Shown here: positions 12,518 through 23,190 of the stretch, piece after piece | How positions within the stretch are numbered: the stretch's first letter is position 1 | Layout of the letters: each line of letters opens with the position of its first letter | NCBI GenBank assembly: GCA_024345305.1 | Contig: BRON01000008.1 | Span: 186,001 to 250,000, forward strand | Origin: Mrakia gelida | Taxonomy: Eukaryota; Basidiomycota; Tremellomycetes; Cystofilobasidiales; Mrakiaceae | DNA length: 64,000 bases | Direction: 5' to 3' | The notes under the pieces: model-generated | Database searches by the model: none | What the model saw: only the letters and a program-made list of their open reading frames with translations | Told to the model about the DNA's origin: nothing | Program-made: the position numbers and the translations under genes

Positions 12518-13205
12518 GCAGCAGCTCTTTAGATCGATTGTTCGCGGCGTGAGTTCGACTTCCGTTTGCGCGACGGTTCCTCTTCGGATGGGCTTCGTGC
12601 TAATCTCTCCTTCTCATTTCTCTTCGCAGCTCAGGATCCTTCCAATGCACCCCATACCACCCCCTATTTTTTCCTCGTCAGTCTCTTTGTCTCGTCCCTC
12701 GTTGTCCTTTTCTTTTCTCGTTCGTTCGTTCGCTCGTTCGTTTCCTCTCGATCCTCCTAGCTACCCTTTCGTCTCCTCATCGCACGTCCTTCTGACCCTT
12801 TTCCGTAACCACTTCCACTCTATACTACTCCTCGCTGGCTCCTATCCTCTTACGTTTCGTCGCTCCTCTATGCTTTCTCACTTCCTCGCCCTCGCTTTCG
12901 CGTCGCGTCGTTCTATTCCTCGTTACCTCGTCGCTTGATACTCTGCTTACGTCCTTCCTTCTTCTCTCTGGACTCTCATTTACGTGAATCCCATAGCTCA
13001 CTCTTCAAACAACTCTCTCGTTTTCTCTGTACTCTAGCTTTCTGGTTGATTGATCGTTCTCGCTTTCTCCGTTCTCATCTTCGCACGGAGCTGGGGGTTG
13101 AGTTCCACGCGTCTCGTCTTCGCGGTACTAAGCTCGCCCCCTAGATATTCCTTCAAACTTACCTACTAATCTGAGGATAATCCACGAAGAGGTGGGGAAG
13201 GAAGG
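12518..13205. other. 3' region with a TTCG/CTCG simple repeat
   Basis: After the coiled-coil gene the sequence is pyrimidine-rich, with a tandem TTCG/CTCG tract near 12718-12745 and an intron-like unit in the presumed 3' UTR. No coding exon is supported. Confidence 0.4.
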
Positions 13206-14869
13206 ATGGGAAAGGAGGAGCCGACTGAGCGAGCTCGCCACACTCAATCGCCAGCGGTTCTTAGCTCGCGTCGTTTTCCTGACCCGAAGGGAACACAATT
13301 CAAAGTGAAGCTTCCAGCACGGCGAGTTACTCGTCAGCCTTCTCTTTTCGGCAGCTGCGCTCTGTAAACAAGGGTGTCGCTGTCGAAGGAAGGAAGCGAA
13401 GAGATCAGCGCGAGCGAGCTCAACACTTTTCGTTCGAGCTCCCTCCTCCCCTTCTTGATCCCGACTCCCGCCAACCTTTTCCTTCTTTTCTCCCATCTTG
13501 GCCTCGACCAGAAGCTTCTGATACTCAAGATTGTCGCTGTGTGAGTCTCGATGACGCCAAACCCCCGCAGGATCAGAGAGGACGAGAGGAGGGAGGGAGG
13601 GCGGATGAGCTCGAGCTGGAGCTCACCTTCTGTTCGTTCGTCCATACGGACTCTTTTCAACTCGGCACAAAGTTCAGATCTTCCACACCGACTACCAATC
13701 TTACCAGTGCGTATCACTTTGTTTCGTATCCGGAAGGCGAGCTGCTTTCGAGGCGAAGAACCGTTCGACTCGAGCTGATCAGCTCCTCCTCCTCCCTCTG
13801 TTCACCTTGCTCCTCCTTTGTGCCTCAGATCTTCTCTGATTCCACGAGTCAGTCCAAGCCTCCCTCTCGATCCCAGCTGTCCCCTTCTGACTCGCTAAAC
13901 ACCTCTCCTTCGTCTTCTCAGCGCCCTCCTCCTCGATTGCCATGGGACGTCCTCCTCCTCGTCTTCAAGGAAGCCGAACCTTCGACCCTCGCCGTCCTTG
14001 GAAGAGTCTCGCTGGACTTCTTGGCTTCGACGGCGCCGATACTGTATCGTGATGTGGACTTGAGCTCGGTGGAGAGCTTGGAGTCGTTGTTCTGTGAGAG
14101 GGAGAAACAGACTGGGAGAAAGACGAAGGTGAGCTCGCTTCGCCTCCTCCTGCTCTTTCTCCTCTCCGTCTGACAGTTCTTCTTCGATCCCTCCTGATGC
14201 TTCCCCCAGAACTCCTCGAAAGTCTCTCGCATCCACCACTACCTCGACCTTAACCAGATCCAAACCCTCTCCCTCAACTTCCAGAACGTCAACATCGTTT
14301 CCGACCTCGAGATCTCGTCTTCGAGGATCTCCCACTCTCCCTCTCCCCTTCTTCTCGACATCCTCAGGATCTCCTGCGGCCACTATAACTCTTTCCAATC
14401 TATGGCGAAGCTCTACGGGTCCCTCTTTCGTCACCTCAACCCTCTCCAGTGCGCGTGCCATCTCATCGGCCGACCATCCGCCAAAGCCCCTTGGGTCTTC
14501 CTCCTCGGATCGTTTTTCACCGCCGAATGGACGAGGATACGAGAGCTCGAGCTCAGCGGAGGGATCACCTTCAGTTCAAGCTATGCAAACTATCATCTGG
14601 GAGGACTGCCAGCTCCTTCTCTTCTCAGGCGTCGAACGGTTCGCCTTGACGTCGCGTCCCTCCTCTACGAGGGCCGTCCGTCCTTAAAGGATCTCCTGTA
14701 TGACTTTGCGCGGAATTATGCCGTCTTTGACTTCAACGAGATGCAGGACGGATCGATCAAGCTCGTCGTCCAGAATGAAGAGGAAGCGAGGGAAGCGAAG
14801 GAGGTGGTTCAAACGAACGAGGACATCGCGCAATGGAGGAACGTCTTCGCTGTCGAGGTTGAGACTTGA
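13206..14869 (+). CDS. F-box-like domain protein, paralogue of the 46.6 kb gene
   Basis: The core is certain: exons 13922-14128 and 14210-14869 encode an F-box-like motif (RLPWDVLLLVFKEAE, LGRVSLDF, ILYRDVDL) followed by a roughly 220-residue C-terminal region with regular hydrophobic strands such as QIQTLSLNF and IRELELSGG. Upstream, exons 13206-13304, 13355-13540, 13678-13706 and 13829-13847 can be joined without stops and in phase, giving 399 residues in all. These 5' exons are less certain, and the first intron is only 50 nt. F-box proteins recruit substrates to SCF ubiquitin ligases through Skp1. This type is a fungal F-box family with a variable C-terminus. A related gene at 46609-47703 shares the motif order, the CER segment before the intron, and the L(N/D)QIQ segment after it. 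Confidence 0.68.
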
Positions 14870-15672
14870 GGTGAGTTGCCTCTTCCTTTTCTTACTTTCC
14901 CCAAACATACACTGGACTGACTCGGTCTTCTTCTGTCTTATTTCGTTCAGCGATCCCAAACTCGTCGACCGCCCTCCCTCCCTCTCCCGCCCAACCAACT
15001 CACTCTCCCTCCTCCGTCCTCCGGATCCTCCTCGCCACCAATCTCCTCCACGCTATCACGATCGCTATCGTCTTCAAGCTCACTCGTGAGCTACCATATC
15101 CCTTGTTTTGGAGAGACGGCGAGGACACAACCAAGTTCGACGATCGAAACTGACGCGTCGCTTTCCGACTTTGTCTTCGTCTTCCCAGCAGTCCTCAAAC
15201 ACGTCGCAGCATGGACGAGGACCAACTCCTTAGTTTCAACTTCGTGTACATGTCGATCCCCGTATTCTCGTAGTCCCCATAGCCTAGCTTTTTGACACAC
15301 GCAGGTCTCTCTCTCTTTCTCGCTTTTATTTCTTCCTCGTCCTCGATTGTCGTTCGTTACGCTCTTTACGCTATGCTCCTCACGTTGGACTCTTTGACGA
15401 TCTTGCCCCGTTCTTCCTTTCTTGTCTACTCCAGGAACAAGAAAGAAGAGAACGTCGACGAGATCGCTTTTCCTCGTCGCGTCGTTTCTGAGTTCGAGCT
15501 CGAGCTCGCGAGCTCTCTCGACCCGCCCCACCAGGATAACGAGAAACGTAGATCATTAAGACTGATGGTAGATTAAGCTTAGACGAAGAATTAGAAGTAA
15601 CTGAAAGAAGAAGAGGGAAAGCTACAGTAGTTCGGAGGAGACGAGAGGGAGCCCTCTCGAACGATTCGGAGC
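14870..15672. other. Post-stop introns and convergent 3' region
   Basis: One base after the F-box stop codon a normal intron begins (14871-14950). A second one runs 15086-15188. The exon between them (14951-15085) stays open in the frame that read-through of the stop would use, and encodes a hydrophobic segment (ILLATNLLHAITIAIVF). The remainder to the end of the opposite-strand four-TM gene shows no gene. Confidence 0.45.
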
Positions 15673-16954
15673 TCAGACGTGAGTCGACTCGACGTTGGTT
15701 CCGGGCACGGTGTGGTGATCCTGGGTTGCTTCGGTTCCAGGAGGGAGGGACTTCTCGTTCTGATTAAAGGATAGAAACGAAGAAATCACAGAAGGGAGAG
15801 ATTCAGCCTGGTGTGGGCGAGACGCGCCGAGGGAGAAGTCGGGGAGCGAAACTCACCTGGACGTCAGTTCGATGAGGTTTTTTGGTCGAGCAGAGCTCCC
15901 AGACGGACGTGTCCGCTCCGCTTCCTTCTCCGTACTCATCGGAGTACTTGACGGCGAGGAGAGCGATCGATCCGATGAGAAGGCAGCTGGGGAAGGAGGG
16001 GGAAGAAAGGGACGCGGTCAACGACGTCGACCTGGACAAGCGACGCGACTGGGAAACGACGAACCTCAGTCCGAAATCGATCCAAGATAGCGCGAGAAGA
16101 GTCTTGTAGATAGCTCGGCAGTTGGCTGGTTCAGTGAACTGAGATGGAAGAGGAGAAAGCTCAGTGATCCCGTTCGATCGCGACGCGACGACGAAGCGAC
16201 CACGAAGGGCTCAAGAGGTGCAGAGACTCACTCCTGCAGGGCACCTAGTGGGGTACTGCCATCTTCTGACAGAGTAGGCGATACCCTCGGCTGACCGACG
16301 GTGGATACGAAGAAGCGGGGAAAGAGTCTTGTCAGTGACCAGCTCGTTCGCTGGAGGAACGAACGAACCTCGACGACCGCCTTCTCCTTAGACTCACCCA
16401 GCCACCAGACCGTTAAGAAGGCCGTGAGCGCACAAGCGAGCATCGAGTTGCAGAGGAGGATGAAAAGGAACCAGAAAAAGCCGATGACCCCAGACACGAG
16501 GAAGGACGGATCGATGACTGAGTACCAACCCCACCATCGATTTTGCGCTCTGATGTTGATCCCGGCGACGATCCAGGAACTGGAAAGAACGAACAACACG
16601 AACGAGAAGGGTGGGCTTCGGTCTAGACGAGCTAGGGGAGGGAGGGCGAGGGTGGAGAGGAGGGACGAACGCGAGGGACGAGCAGATCAAGAGGAGAACG
16701 AGGGTGAGAACGAAGACTCGAAGGAAGATTCCACTGGATGAGGAGGTACGAAAGTGGACAGGTTCGACGTACGAGGTCGTTTATGAGGAAGATGGGGCGG
16801 ATCAGGAAGAGGGATAGGAGGCAGGATGAGGGAAGGAAGGGTTGAAGAGGGAAGGGTGGGAGGAGAGGAGGGAGGGAGCGAGGATGAGGACGAGTCAGTG
16901 CACGTTTCTCGACCTTCAAGCGCCAGAACACGAGAGGGGAGGCACTCACGGCAT
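15673..16954 (-). CDS. Four-TM (MARVEL-like) membrane protein, copy 1
   Basis: Seven exons (16954-16950, 16733-16671, 16579-16398, 16290-16232, 16138-16065, 15986-15857, 15759-15673) give 199 residues. The first coding exon is only ATG plus two bases, as in both paralogues. TM1 is LRVFVLTLVLLLI. A conserved loop INIRAQNRWWG precedes SVIDPSFLVSGVIGFFWFLF (TM2). TM3 (LACALTAFLTVWWL) is followed by AEGIAYSVRRW, a loop with two Cys, then TM4 (LLALSWIDFG/CLLIGSIALLAV) and a charged tail with the SGADTSVWELC motif, ending ESTHV. Four spans with a Cys-bearing loop after TM3 resemble MARVEL-type membrane-organising proteins, but I infer this from topology only. Closest relative in the window is the copy at 52669-53938. 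The copy at 25471-26674 is more diverged. Confidence 0.78.
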
Positions 16955-17778
16955 TCTGAGAAGAGGCTCGTGGCGTAGACAGGTAGGATTTCGATGTGCT
17001 GAAGGATGGGGAGGAGGGAAGGAAGGGAAGATGGTGGTTGATGGCGAGCGAGCAACTCAGTCTTGATTCGACGAAACACCTGAGCCCTCGTGACTTATCT
17101 GCCTCCGCGCAATCAACAGAGTTTTGAGTTCAGCCCAACTCTGTGCTCGACCTGAAACCTGCCTTTGCGCCGAAGGAAACGGGAGGAAGCGAGGACGCGT
17201 CGCGTCTTCGTCTTTCTGCAGGGACCAAAGAGGCTCAAGTCAGTCCGGCTTCACCGAGTTCTATACAGACAGAGAAAGATAAGAGCGAGGCAAACTCGCT
17301 TCACGTATAGAGCCTGGAGCTGCAGCTTGGCTGCGACGACGACTCCGCGCACTGGCTCCTCGATCTTCTCTTGCGGCCTCCCAGCTGGACCTCTCTGCAA
17401 TTGGGAAAACTCCTGAGAATGGATCTTGTACTGCACTCGGTCATCTCTGACTGAGTGAGCCTGGCCAACGGACGCTCGCGGACAAGATAGCGAGGACGAG
17501 ACGACGAGTTCGCGAGCTTTCGTCGACCATCTCTCCCAACCTCTTGAGGTCGCCTTCACCCTTGATCTCCCGAGATCCCACCACTGAGTAGCACATCCCT
17601 CCTCTCCCACCTTTCCCCCACGAGCGGGCCAGCGAAAGAAAGAGCGAATAACTCATCGTGAAGATCGTCAAAACCAAACCCCTCGCCCATCCAAAGCCTA
17701 CACCTCTCCTCTCTTCCCCTTCCCAATACAGCCGACACACCCACAGCCAACCCATCTCGGGCACACCCTCCTCACTCA
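16955..17778. other. Gap with possible 5' UTR intron of the four-TM gene
   Basis: Upstream of the copy 1 start on the minus strand, a GTGTTT donor at 17079 and a CTTCAG acceptor at 16999 may bound a 5' UTR intron. Otherwise I see no convincing gene. Open frames exist, one with a hydrophobic stretch near 17620-17680, but they show no start, splice or domain logic. Confidence 0.35.
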
Positions 17779-18538
17779 TCACTCCACATCCTGTCCCTCC
17801 CTCATCTCCAACCTCACCAGCCTCGGCAGAGGCTCAGCGATAGGATCCTCCGGTTCGACGTTCGGTTCGTCCGTTGAGTCGTCTGCTGATGGGTTGGGAG
17901 GGGGTGGTGGTGGGGCTGCAACACACGAAAGGAAGGTCCAAGAAAAGAAGGGGTGGGAAAGGAGAAGGGAGAAGAGAGTGAGTGAGCAAGGGAGGATGGA
18001 AAGGCGAGAGGAGGATGGAAGGAAGGGCAGGTCGAGTGAGCTCGAACGCGAAGGAAGGAGAGTTGAACGCACCAACGTCGTTGATGATCCTAAAGATCGA
18101 AGACCAGTTGGCTAGGACGGAGGCGATAGCTGATCATCCACCCGCAACACAGAGAGAGTCAGCTCCCCACCCAACTCCAACACAACAACAACCCTCCCTC
18201 CCCTTCCCTCCCTTCAAGCTCAACCTTCCCCTCCTACCTTCCCTCCCCCTCACCCCCCACCCCACTCCAGTTCTTTGAAGACTCACCAGCTCCCCCCTCA
18301 GCCATCACATCCCCGGAATCCGCCAGCTCCTCAGCTCTGGAGAGGAGCTTGGTCGTCGCTTCCAGCAGACGCTGAAGCATGAGGTGTTCTTGCTGTTTTG
18401 CGAGAAGGTCGGGGTGCACGCGAGAAGAGAGGGAACTGCTATGAAGCCCAAGGGGGGAAGAGAGGGTTAGTGAGAGGGGATGGGGGTGGGGAGGGAGAGA
18501 AGGGAGAGGGAGGGAGGGGCGAACTTTAGACGGGACAT
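17779..18538 (-). CDS. DAD2: DASH/Dam1 complex subunit Dad2
   Basis: Four exons (18538-18525, 18438-18287, 18129-18073, 17915-17779) give about 119 residues. A tandem TAG/CAG acceptor in intron 1 makes one residue optional. The core reads QQEHLMLQRLLEATTKLL, then AIASVLANWSSIFRIIND, the signature Dad2 helix pair with the conserved NW. A proline-rich acidic tail follows. Dad2 is one of ten subunits of the DASH ring that couples kinetochores to microtubule ends. Small size, helix content and the VLxNW motif make the call reasonably firm. The tail after the core is longer than in most Dad2 proteins and low in complexity. Confidence 0.75.
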
Positions 18539-18987
18539 TGAAGGATGGGTTTGGTGGGGTGGGTAGTGGTGAGGGAAGGAAGGAGAGGGAGGGAGGGAAA
18601 GCGGACGCGATGTTTGGTTGGGAGGGAGGTGTTTATATTTTTCCTTTCCTTTTCGTTCGACTCGTTTTGGACGTCTGGAGATCAGAAGGTTTCGCAGGTG
18701 ATAGTGGTCGATGAAAGCTGCGTCTTCGGGAAAAGCTACTAGGATCAACGAGTCGAAGAGGGCGCGTCGCGACGTCGTTCTCGTTTCGTCTCTCCTCGCC
18801 CTTCCTCCTTGCTTCGACCTACTCGAATCAGCGACCCATATAAAGCAGCAGCAAACATAAAAGCGAAACGTGCCCAAAAAAAGAGTAGATAATCGTCGTC
18901 GTCGTCGTCGCCCAACCTAACCAACGGCCAACCCAAAGTCCATCTCCTCCCAACCTCCTTCCCTGCCCAGAAGCACTTCCTGCTCCC
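18539..18987. other. Gap upstream of DAD2, with CGT microsatellite
   Basis: Holds the DAD2 promoter side and the 3' UTR of ATG27, both on the minus strand. A short CGT trinucleotide repeat lies at about 18894-18911. No gene seen. Confidence 0.4.
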
Positions 18988-20420
18988 TCACAAACTCTCG
19001 TACCCACCCCTCCCCGTCGACGTACTCGCTCCCCCTCCCCCACTACTCCGTCTCGAGCCCGTGATCCCTCCGATGAGATGGCTCGCGAGATCGTGCACGA
19101 GGGAAGGGAACTCTCGCCAGAACTCGCGATGAGGGAGGGCGTCCCAGCCTCGGGCGTCGTAGGTCGTTCCTGTGAGGCAGAAATTGAAGGGTGGGAGAAG
19201 ATTTCAGTTGTTGAATGGGGTAGAGGAGGAGAGGAAGGAGAGAGAGAGAGGGAGCATGGTTCGGAGGGAGAGGCAGACGGGGGAGGGACGAACGGTTGTG
19301 GTAGATCCCGAGTCCGAGATAGATCGGAGGACCGATGAGAAGACTGATGCGATGTACACAAACGTCAAAACGAGAGTCAGCGGGCTGGTTCGAGGACCAA
19401 CGACAAACACGACTCGACGCGAGTCTCACGAGGAAACAAACAGACGACTCGACTCACAGAAGGAACAACCACCCAAAGAACCCCATTCCTCCTCCCTTCT
19501 CACCCTGCGAAGGCGGAGGACCTCCATCTCCCGAGCTAGGACACGCATCCGGCGATTCCCACCGAAGCGAAAGGACGTTGTCGACGTAGGAGACGAACTT
19601 TGGAGAGTCGGCGTTGGACGAGCAGACGAGCGTGAGGGAGAGGGATTGGGGTTCGCTGAGAGTCAAACGAGGTATCAAGAAAGTAGGCAAGGTATCAGCT
19701 GACGAGGGTCGCAACAAGCTTCGTCGGACGCGAGTCGAGACGGAAGGTCCAAGAAGGGAAGGAGTCGTCCGAAGCTCAAGCTCACCCGTTGTAGCTCCCT
19801 CCCTTCATGGTCGCTACGAGATCAAAGCACTTTTCCTTCTTCGGAGATCCCTCCGGACATTTGACGCCTATTCTTTCCCATTTAGTCTCGAGTGGGAGAT
19901 CTATGGATGGGATGTTGTCGCCTGCGATTGGGATGACCTCGAGCGTCCGGAGAGGAGGAGTCGATTTGGGGCTGGTGTTCTGGATTTGAAGGCAGACGAA
20001 TGTGTTGGGAGGGCACTGCGAGAGCGATAAAGATGAAGAGGAAATCAGCTTGGGCCTAGGTTCGAGGTGTGAGAAGGAGGTTTGGAGTGGTGGAGGATGT
20101 TTCGAAGCGAGCTCGCTTGGAGGGAGGGGGGGGAGGGAGGTGATGAAACGAACCTGATCCTCGTCGTCTACTCCTTCTTCCTTGCCAACCCCCTCACCCT
20201 CACCTCCGCAGAGTTTGAACCTGACTCTGCTGGTTGTCTCTGTTGGCGGGGTCTTCTTGGTGTCCTCGATGAGTTGGACGTCGGATAAGGGAGAGAGGTC
20301 GTAGGAGCCTGAGAGGGAGGGGAGATTCGAGAGTTGACATGAGGGTCCTTCCGCTGCTAGCGAGGGTGAGGGAACGACGGCGGCGACGAGACAGAGTAAG
20401 AGGGAGATGGGGAGCACCAT
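18988..20420 (-). CDS. ATG27: Autophagy-related protein 27
   Basis: Five exons (20420-20154, 20015-19786, 19655-19458, 19343-19294, 19169-18988) give 308 residues. A signal peptide (LLLCLVAAVVPSPSLA) leads into a lumenal domain: CQLSNLPSLSGSYDLSPL, KLCGG, CPPNTFVCLQI, IGVKCP, CFDL, LVCSSN and W..PDACP. These are the paired cysteines and strands of a mannose-6-phosphate-receptor-like fold. The GMGFFGWLFLL/LLIGPPIYLGLGIYHN segment is the single TM helix. The cytoplasmic tail has ARGWDALPHREFWREFPSL, the diagnostic Atg27 tail, and ends in GGYESL, a possible tyrosine sorting signal. Atg27 is a type I protein cycling between Golgi, endosome and vacuole that supports Atg9 transport. It shares a 199-bp divergent promoter with ARF6. 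Confidence 0.92.
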
Positions 20421-20619
20421 CTGTGAAGATTTGGCTGAAAAGTTGGTGTTGAAGCTGAACGTTGGGAGACAAACGGAGGAGCAAGATTGGCGCTCTCCTC
20501 TCGAGGGATTCAATCTCCTCGACCCTCCCTCCCTTCCTTCTCCTAACTCTCACGCCCTCTCCCTTCCCTTTCTTTCTCTTCTTCCCCCCTTCTTCTACAG
20601 CTCCTTCTTCTTCTTCACG
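20421..20619. promoter_or_regulatory. Divergent promoter of ATG27 and ARF6
   Basis: Only 199 bases separate the two start codons. The ARF6 side is a long pyrimidine tract just upstream of the ATG, typical of fungal core promoters and leaders. No TATA box is evident. Shared control is inferred from spacing. Confidence 0.55.
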
Positions 20620-22357
20620 ATGGGAGGTCAACTATCGAAAGCCTTGGGTCAGTCTACGTCCTCCTTCGTTCGCTCGGAGAAGAAGGGAGAGAGTCCCCTT
20701 GCTCTGCTTTCGCTGTCGCGTGTCGCTCCTCCCTTCTGGCCTCGCTGACCTCGCTTCCCTTCGACTTCCTCGCATGATCCCTGGTTCTCTCAGGCAAGAT
20801 CTTTGGGAACAAGGAGATGCGAATTCTCATGCTCGGTCTGGACGCCGCTGGAAAGACGAGTGAGTCCTCCCTTCCTCTTCAACCCTCCTTCCAACATCCC
20901 TCCTCCCTACCTCCCTTCCTCCCCTCCCCCTCCCTCTCCTTCCCTCCCCAGCTCCAGCTCCACCTCTACCACCTCCCCACCCCCCACACCTTCCCGTCAC
21001 TACCTCTCTACTTTTAAACTGACGCACCTCTCCATCCTCCCTTCCCTCCTCCCTCAGCGATCCTCTACAAGCTGAAGCTCAACCAATCCGTGACCACGAT
21101 CCCCACCGTCGGATTCAACGTCGAGACAGTCACGTATAGGAACGTAAAGTTCAACGTATGGGACGTAGGAGGACAGGATAAGATCAGACCTCTCTGGAGA
21201 CATTACTACACAGGAACGCAGGTCAGTCTAGGCTCAAAAGGGGAAAGGGTCGGACGAGCGGAGGAGGAAGGGCAGGGGTGTTTTGAAGACGGAGCGAGGG
21301 TGGGAGGATGACGAGCCGTGCGAGGCGAGAACGCGAGAGCTTAGCTGGATAGGTGGACGAGGAGATGCAGAGGGACTAAGGCTGGTGGGTTGTTGAAGTG
21401 GAAGGAAGGTGAGATCGAGCAGCGTTGGTTCGCTCAGGTCCGTGAGGAGGAAGGGAAGGAGGGGAACAAACACCTTGACTTCGTTTGGTTCTCCTTCCTC
21501 ACCTTGAGGGAGCTGATTGGAGCTGGTAGACACCTCTGCTGTCTACCAAGCTGGGACGTGTCTCGAGTCAATACCGGCGAGCTGGCAGAGATGGGAGGAC
21601 CAGGCCTTGCTCAAGCTCCTCGAACGAGCGAGAGGACGCACGCTCCCTTCCCTCCCGCTCCCATTCCTCCTCATCAACGTTCGAGACCTTCCTGCCTCTT
21701 CCAATCTAAACCCCAGTGCTGACTTTACTTTTACTCTATCACTCATCCAGGGACTCATCTTCGTCATCGACTCTGGAGACCGCCAACGGATCGAGGAGGC
21801 TCGTGTTGAGCTCGAACGGATTCTCGCGGATCGAGAGATGAGGGATTGCTTGCTGCTGGTGTTTGCCAACAAGCAGGATCTGCCGGGAGGTGAGTCGCAT
21901 ACGTTCCTTTACGCTTGTTGGGCTGAGCCGGATAGGAGGAGATGGGCAGAAGGGACGGTCGGAAGCAGATCGCGAGCTGGGTGGGCTGACCTTCTTCGTT
22001 TGTCGTCCCTTCGCCTTCGTTCTGCAGCTATGTCTCCTGCTGAGGTTACCGAGAAGCTTAGCCTGCACAAGATGAAGGATAGGAGTTGGTATGTGCACCC
22101 CAGGTGAGTCATTGTCTCGCTCTTCCACTCGATTCTCGTCCGCCTTCGTCGACGCTTCGTCCGTCTCGCGACTGCCTTCCGAACCCACCTCCCACCTCCG
22201 CCTGGCCCTCCGCACCTCCTCAGCGCAACTCGAGCCTCTCTCTTGACTCCTCGCTGACTCGTCCCGTCCTTCTCGATCTCCCAGTTGCGCGACCACCGGC
22301 GAGGGACTCTTCGAGGGACTGCAATGGCTCTCGCAGAACGTCAAGTCCAAGTCGTAA
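20620..22357 (+). CDS. ARF6: ARF6-type small GTPase
   Basis: Six exons (20620-20647, 20794-20859, 21058-21221, 21751-21889, 22028-22103, 22285-22357) give 181 residues. Gly2 is present for myristoylation. The G motifs are intact: P-loop GLDAAGKT (about residues 24-31), the conserved [11 protein letters not shown] switch I, WDVGGQ switch II, NKQD and CAT. The [16 protein letters not shown] start and [19 protein letters not shown] match Arf6 rather than Arf1. Arf6 acts at the plasma membrane and endosomes in recycling, polarity and actin control. Two features are odd: intron 3 is 529 nt against about 70-200 nt elsewhere, and its 3' half is open in frame with exon 4 and contains a strong hairpin. 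Confidence 0.95.
21521..21552. repeat. Hairpin inside ARF6 intron 3
   Basis: TGGTAGACA at 21524-21532 is perfectly complementary to TGTCTACCA at 21540-21548, with a 7-base loop. Pairing extends by AGC/GCT across a single bulged base. It sits in the middle of an unusually long intron. Confidence 0.6.
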
Positions 22358-23190
22358 AGCACCACGTCGCCTTCCTCTCCCGACTCGCTTTTCAACCAGC
22401 ATCAACTCAACGACCTCGCCGGCGAAACCCATTCGGTAACTCTGGAACGAAACCCCCTTCAACCCTCCCTCCCTCCCGTATTTCTCCAACGACCTCTCGA
22501 CCAAAAACGCGACTCACGACCTCTCCCTCCCTCTCGGCTCCCTGTTCACGGCTCTCTCCTCTCTCTCTCTTGCTTGTGAGTCTTCTCGCATCGCTTTTCG
22601 CTCCCATCCCATCTTGTGACACCTCGGACGCGTCAAAACCCACGAGCTAACCCTCATGCTGCTTTCCATCACGCGTCGTCGTCTCCAGATTTCGAACCCC
22701 CTCCCTCTCAGATACCCCACCTCTCCCCTCTCCTCTACTTAAACTACAACCCCATATACCCCTATACTTACCTACTCTAGCATCCCTTCTTTTCGTACCA
22801 TTTCTTGGGCCTCTTTCCTTTTTTCGCTCTTCGCCTCCGTTCGTCCGATAACCTCGACACGCGCGTTCGTTCGCTCTTCAACCCCTTGCTGTTTCCTCTT
22901 TCTTCCTCCGTAAACACCCTAATTTTGCTACGCTCTGGCTTTGGTTCGTTCGTATGTTGCTGCTTCGCTTCGAAGGTCGAAAGCGACGGAGGAGGCTTGG
23001 AAGAAACCGAGAACAAGACGAAGCGGGGGAACCCATGGAGAGAACGAGATGGAGAGAGAGAAGGTCGAGAAGGTCGCCAGTCTTCTCTCTCAAACATCCA
23101 CGAACGAACGAAAGACAGGAATCTCGGGTCTCTCTCCTTTTCTCGTCTCTTTCCCCCAACCACCACCCTCTCCCCCATCTCGCCAAAACC
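22358..23190. other. Gap between ARF6 and a downstream membrane protein gene
   Basis: CT-rich sequence with 3' UTR of ARF6, one GACGCGTC (22627-22634) and the presumed promoter and leader of the next + strand gene. No exon supported. Confidence 0.4.

Noticed and set aside
17441..17782. Minus-strand open frame with a hydrophobic stretch behind DAD2
   Set aside because: It overlaps the DAD2 end, has no convincing splice continuation and no conserved motif.
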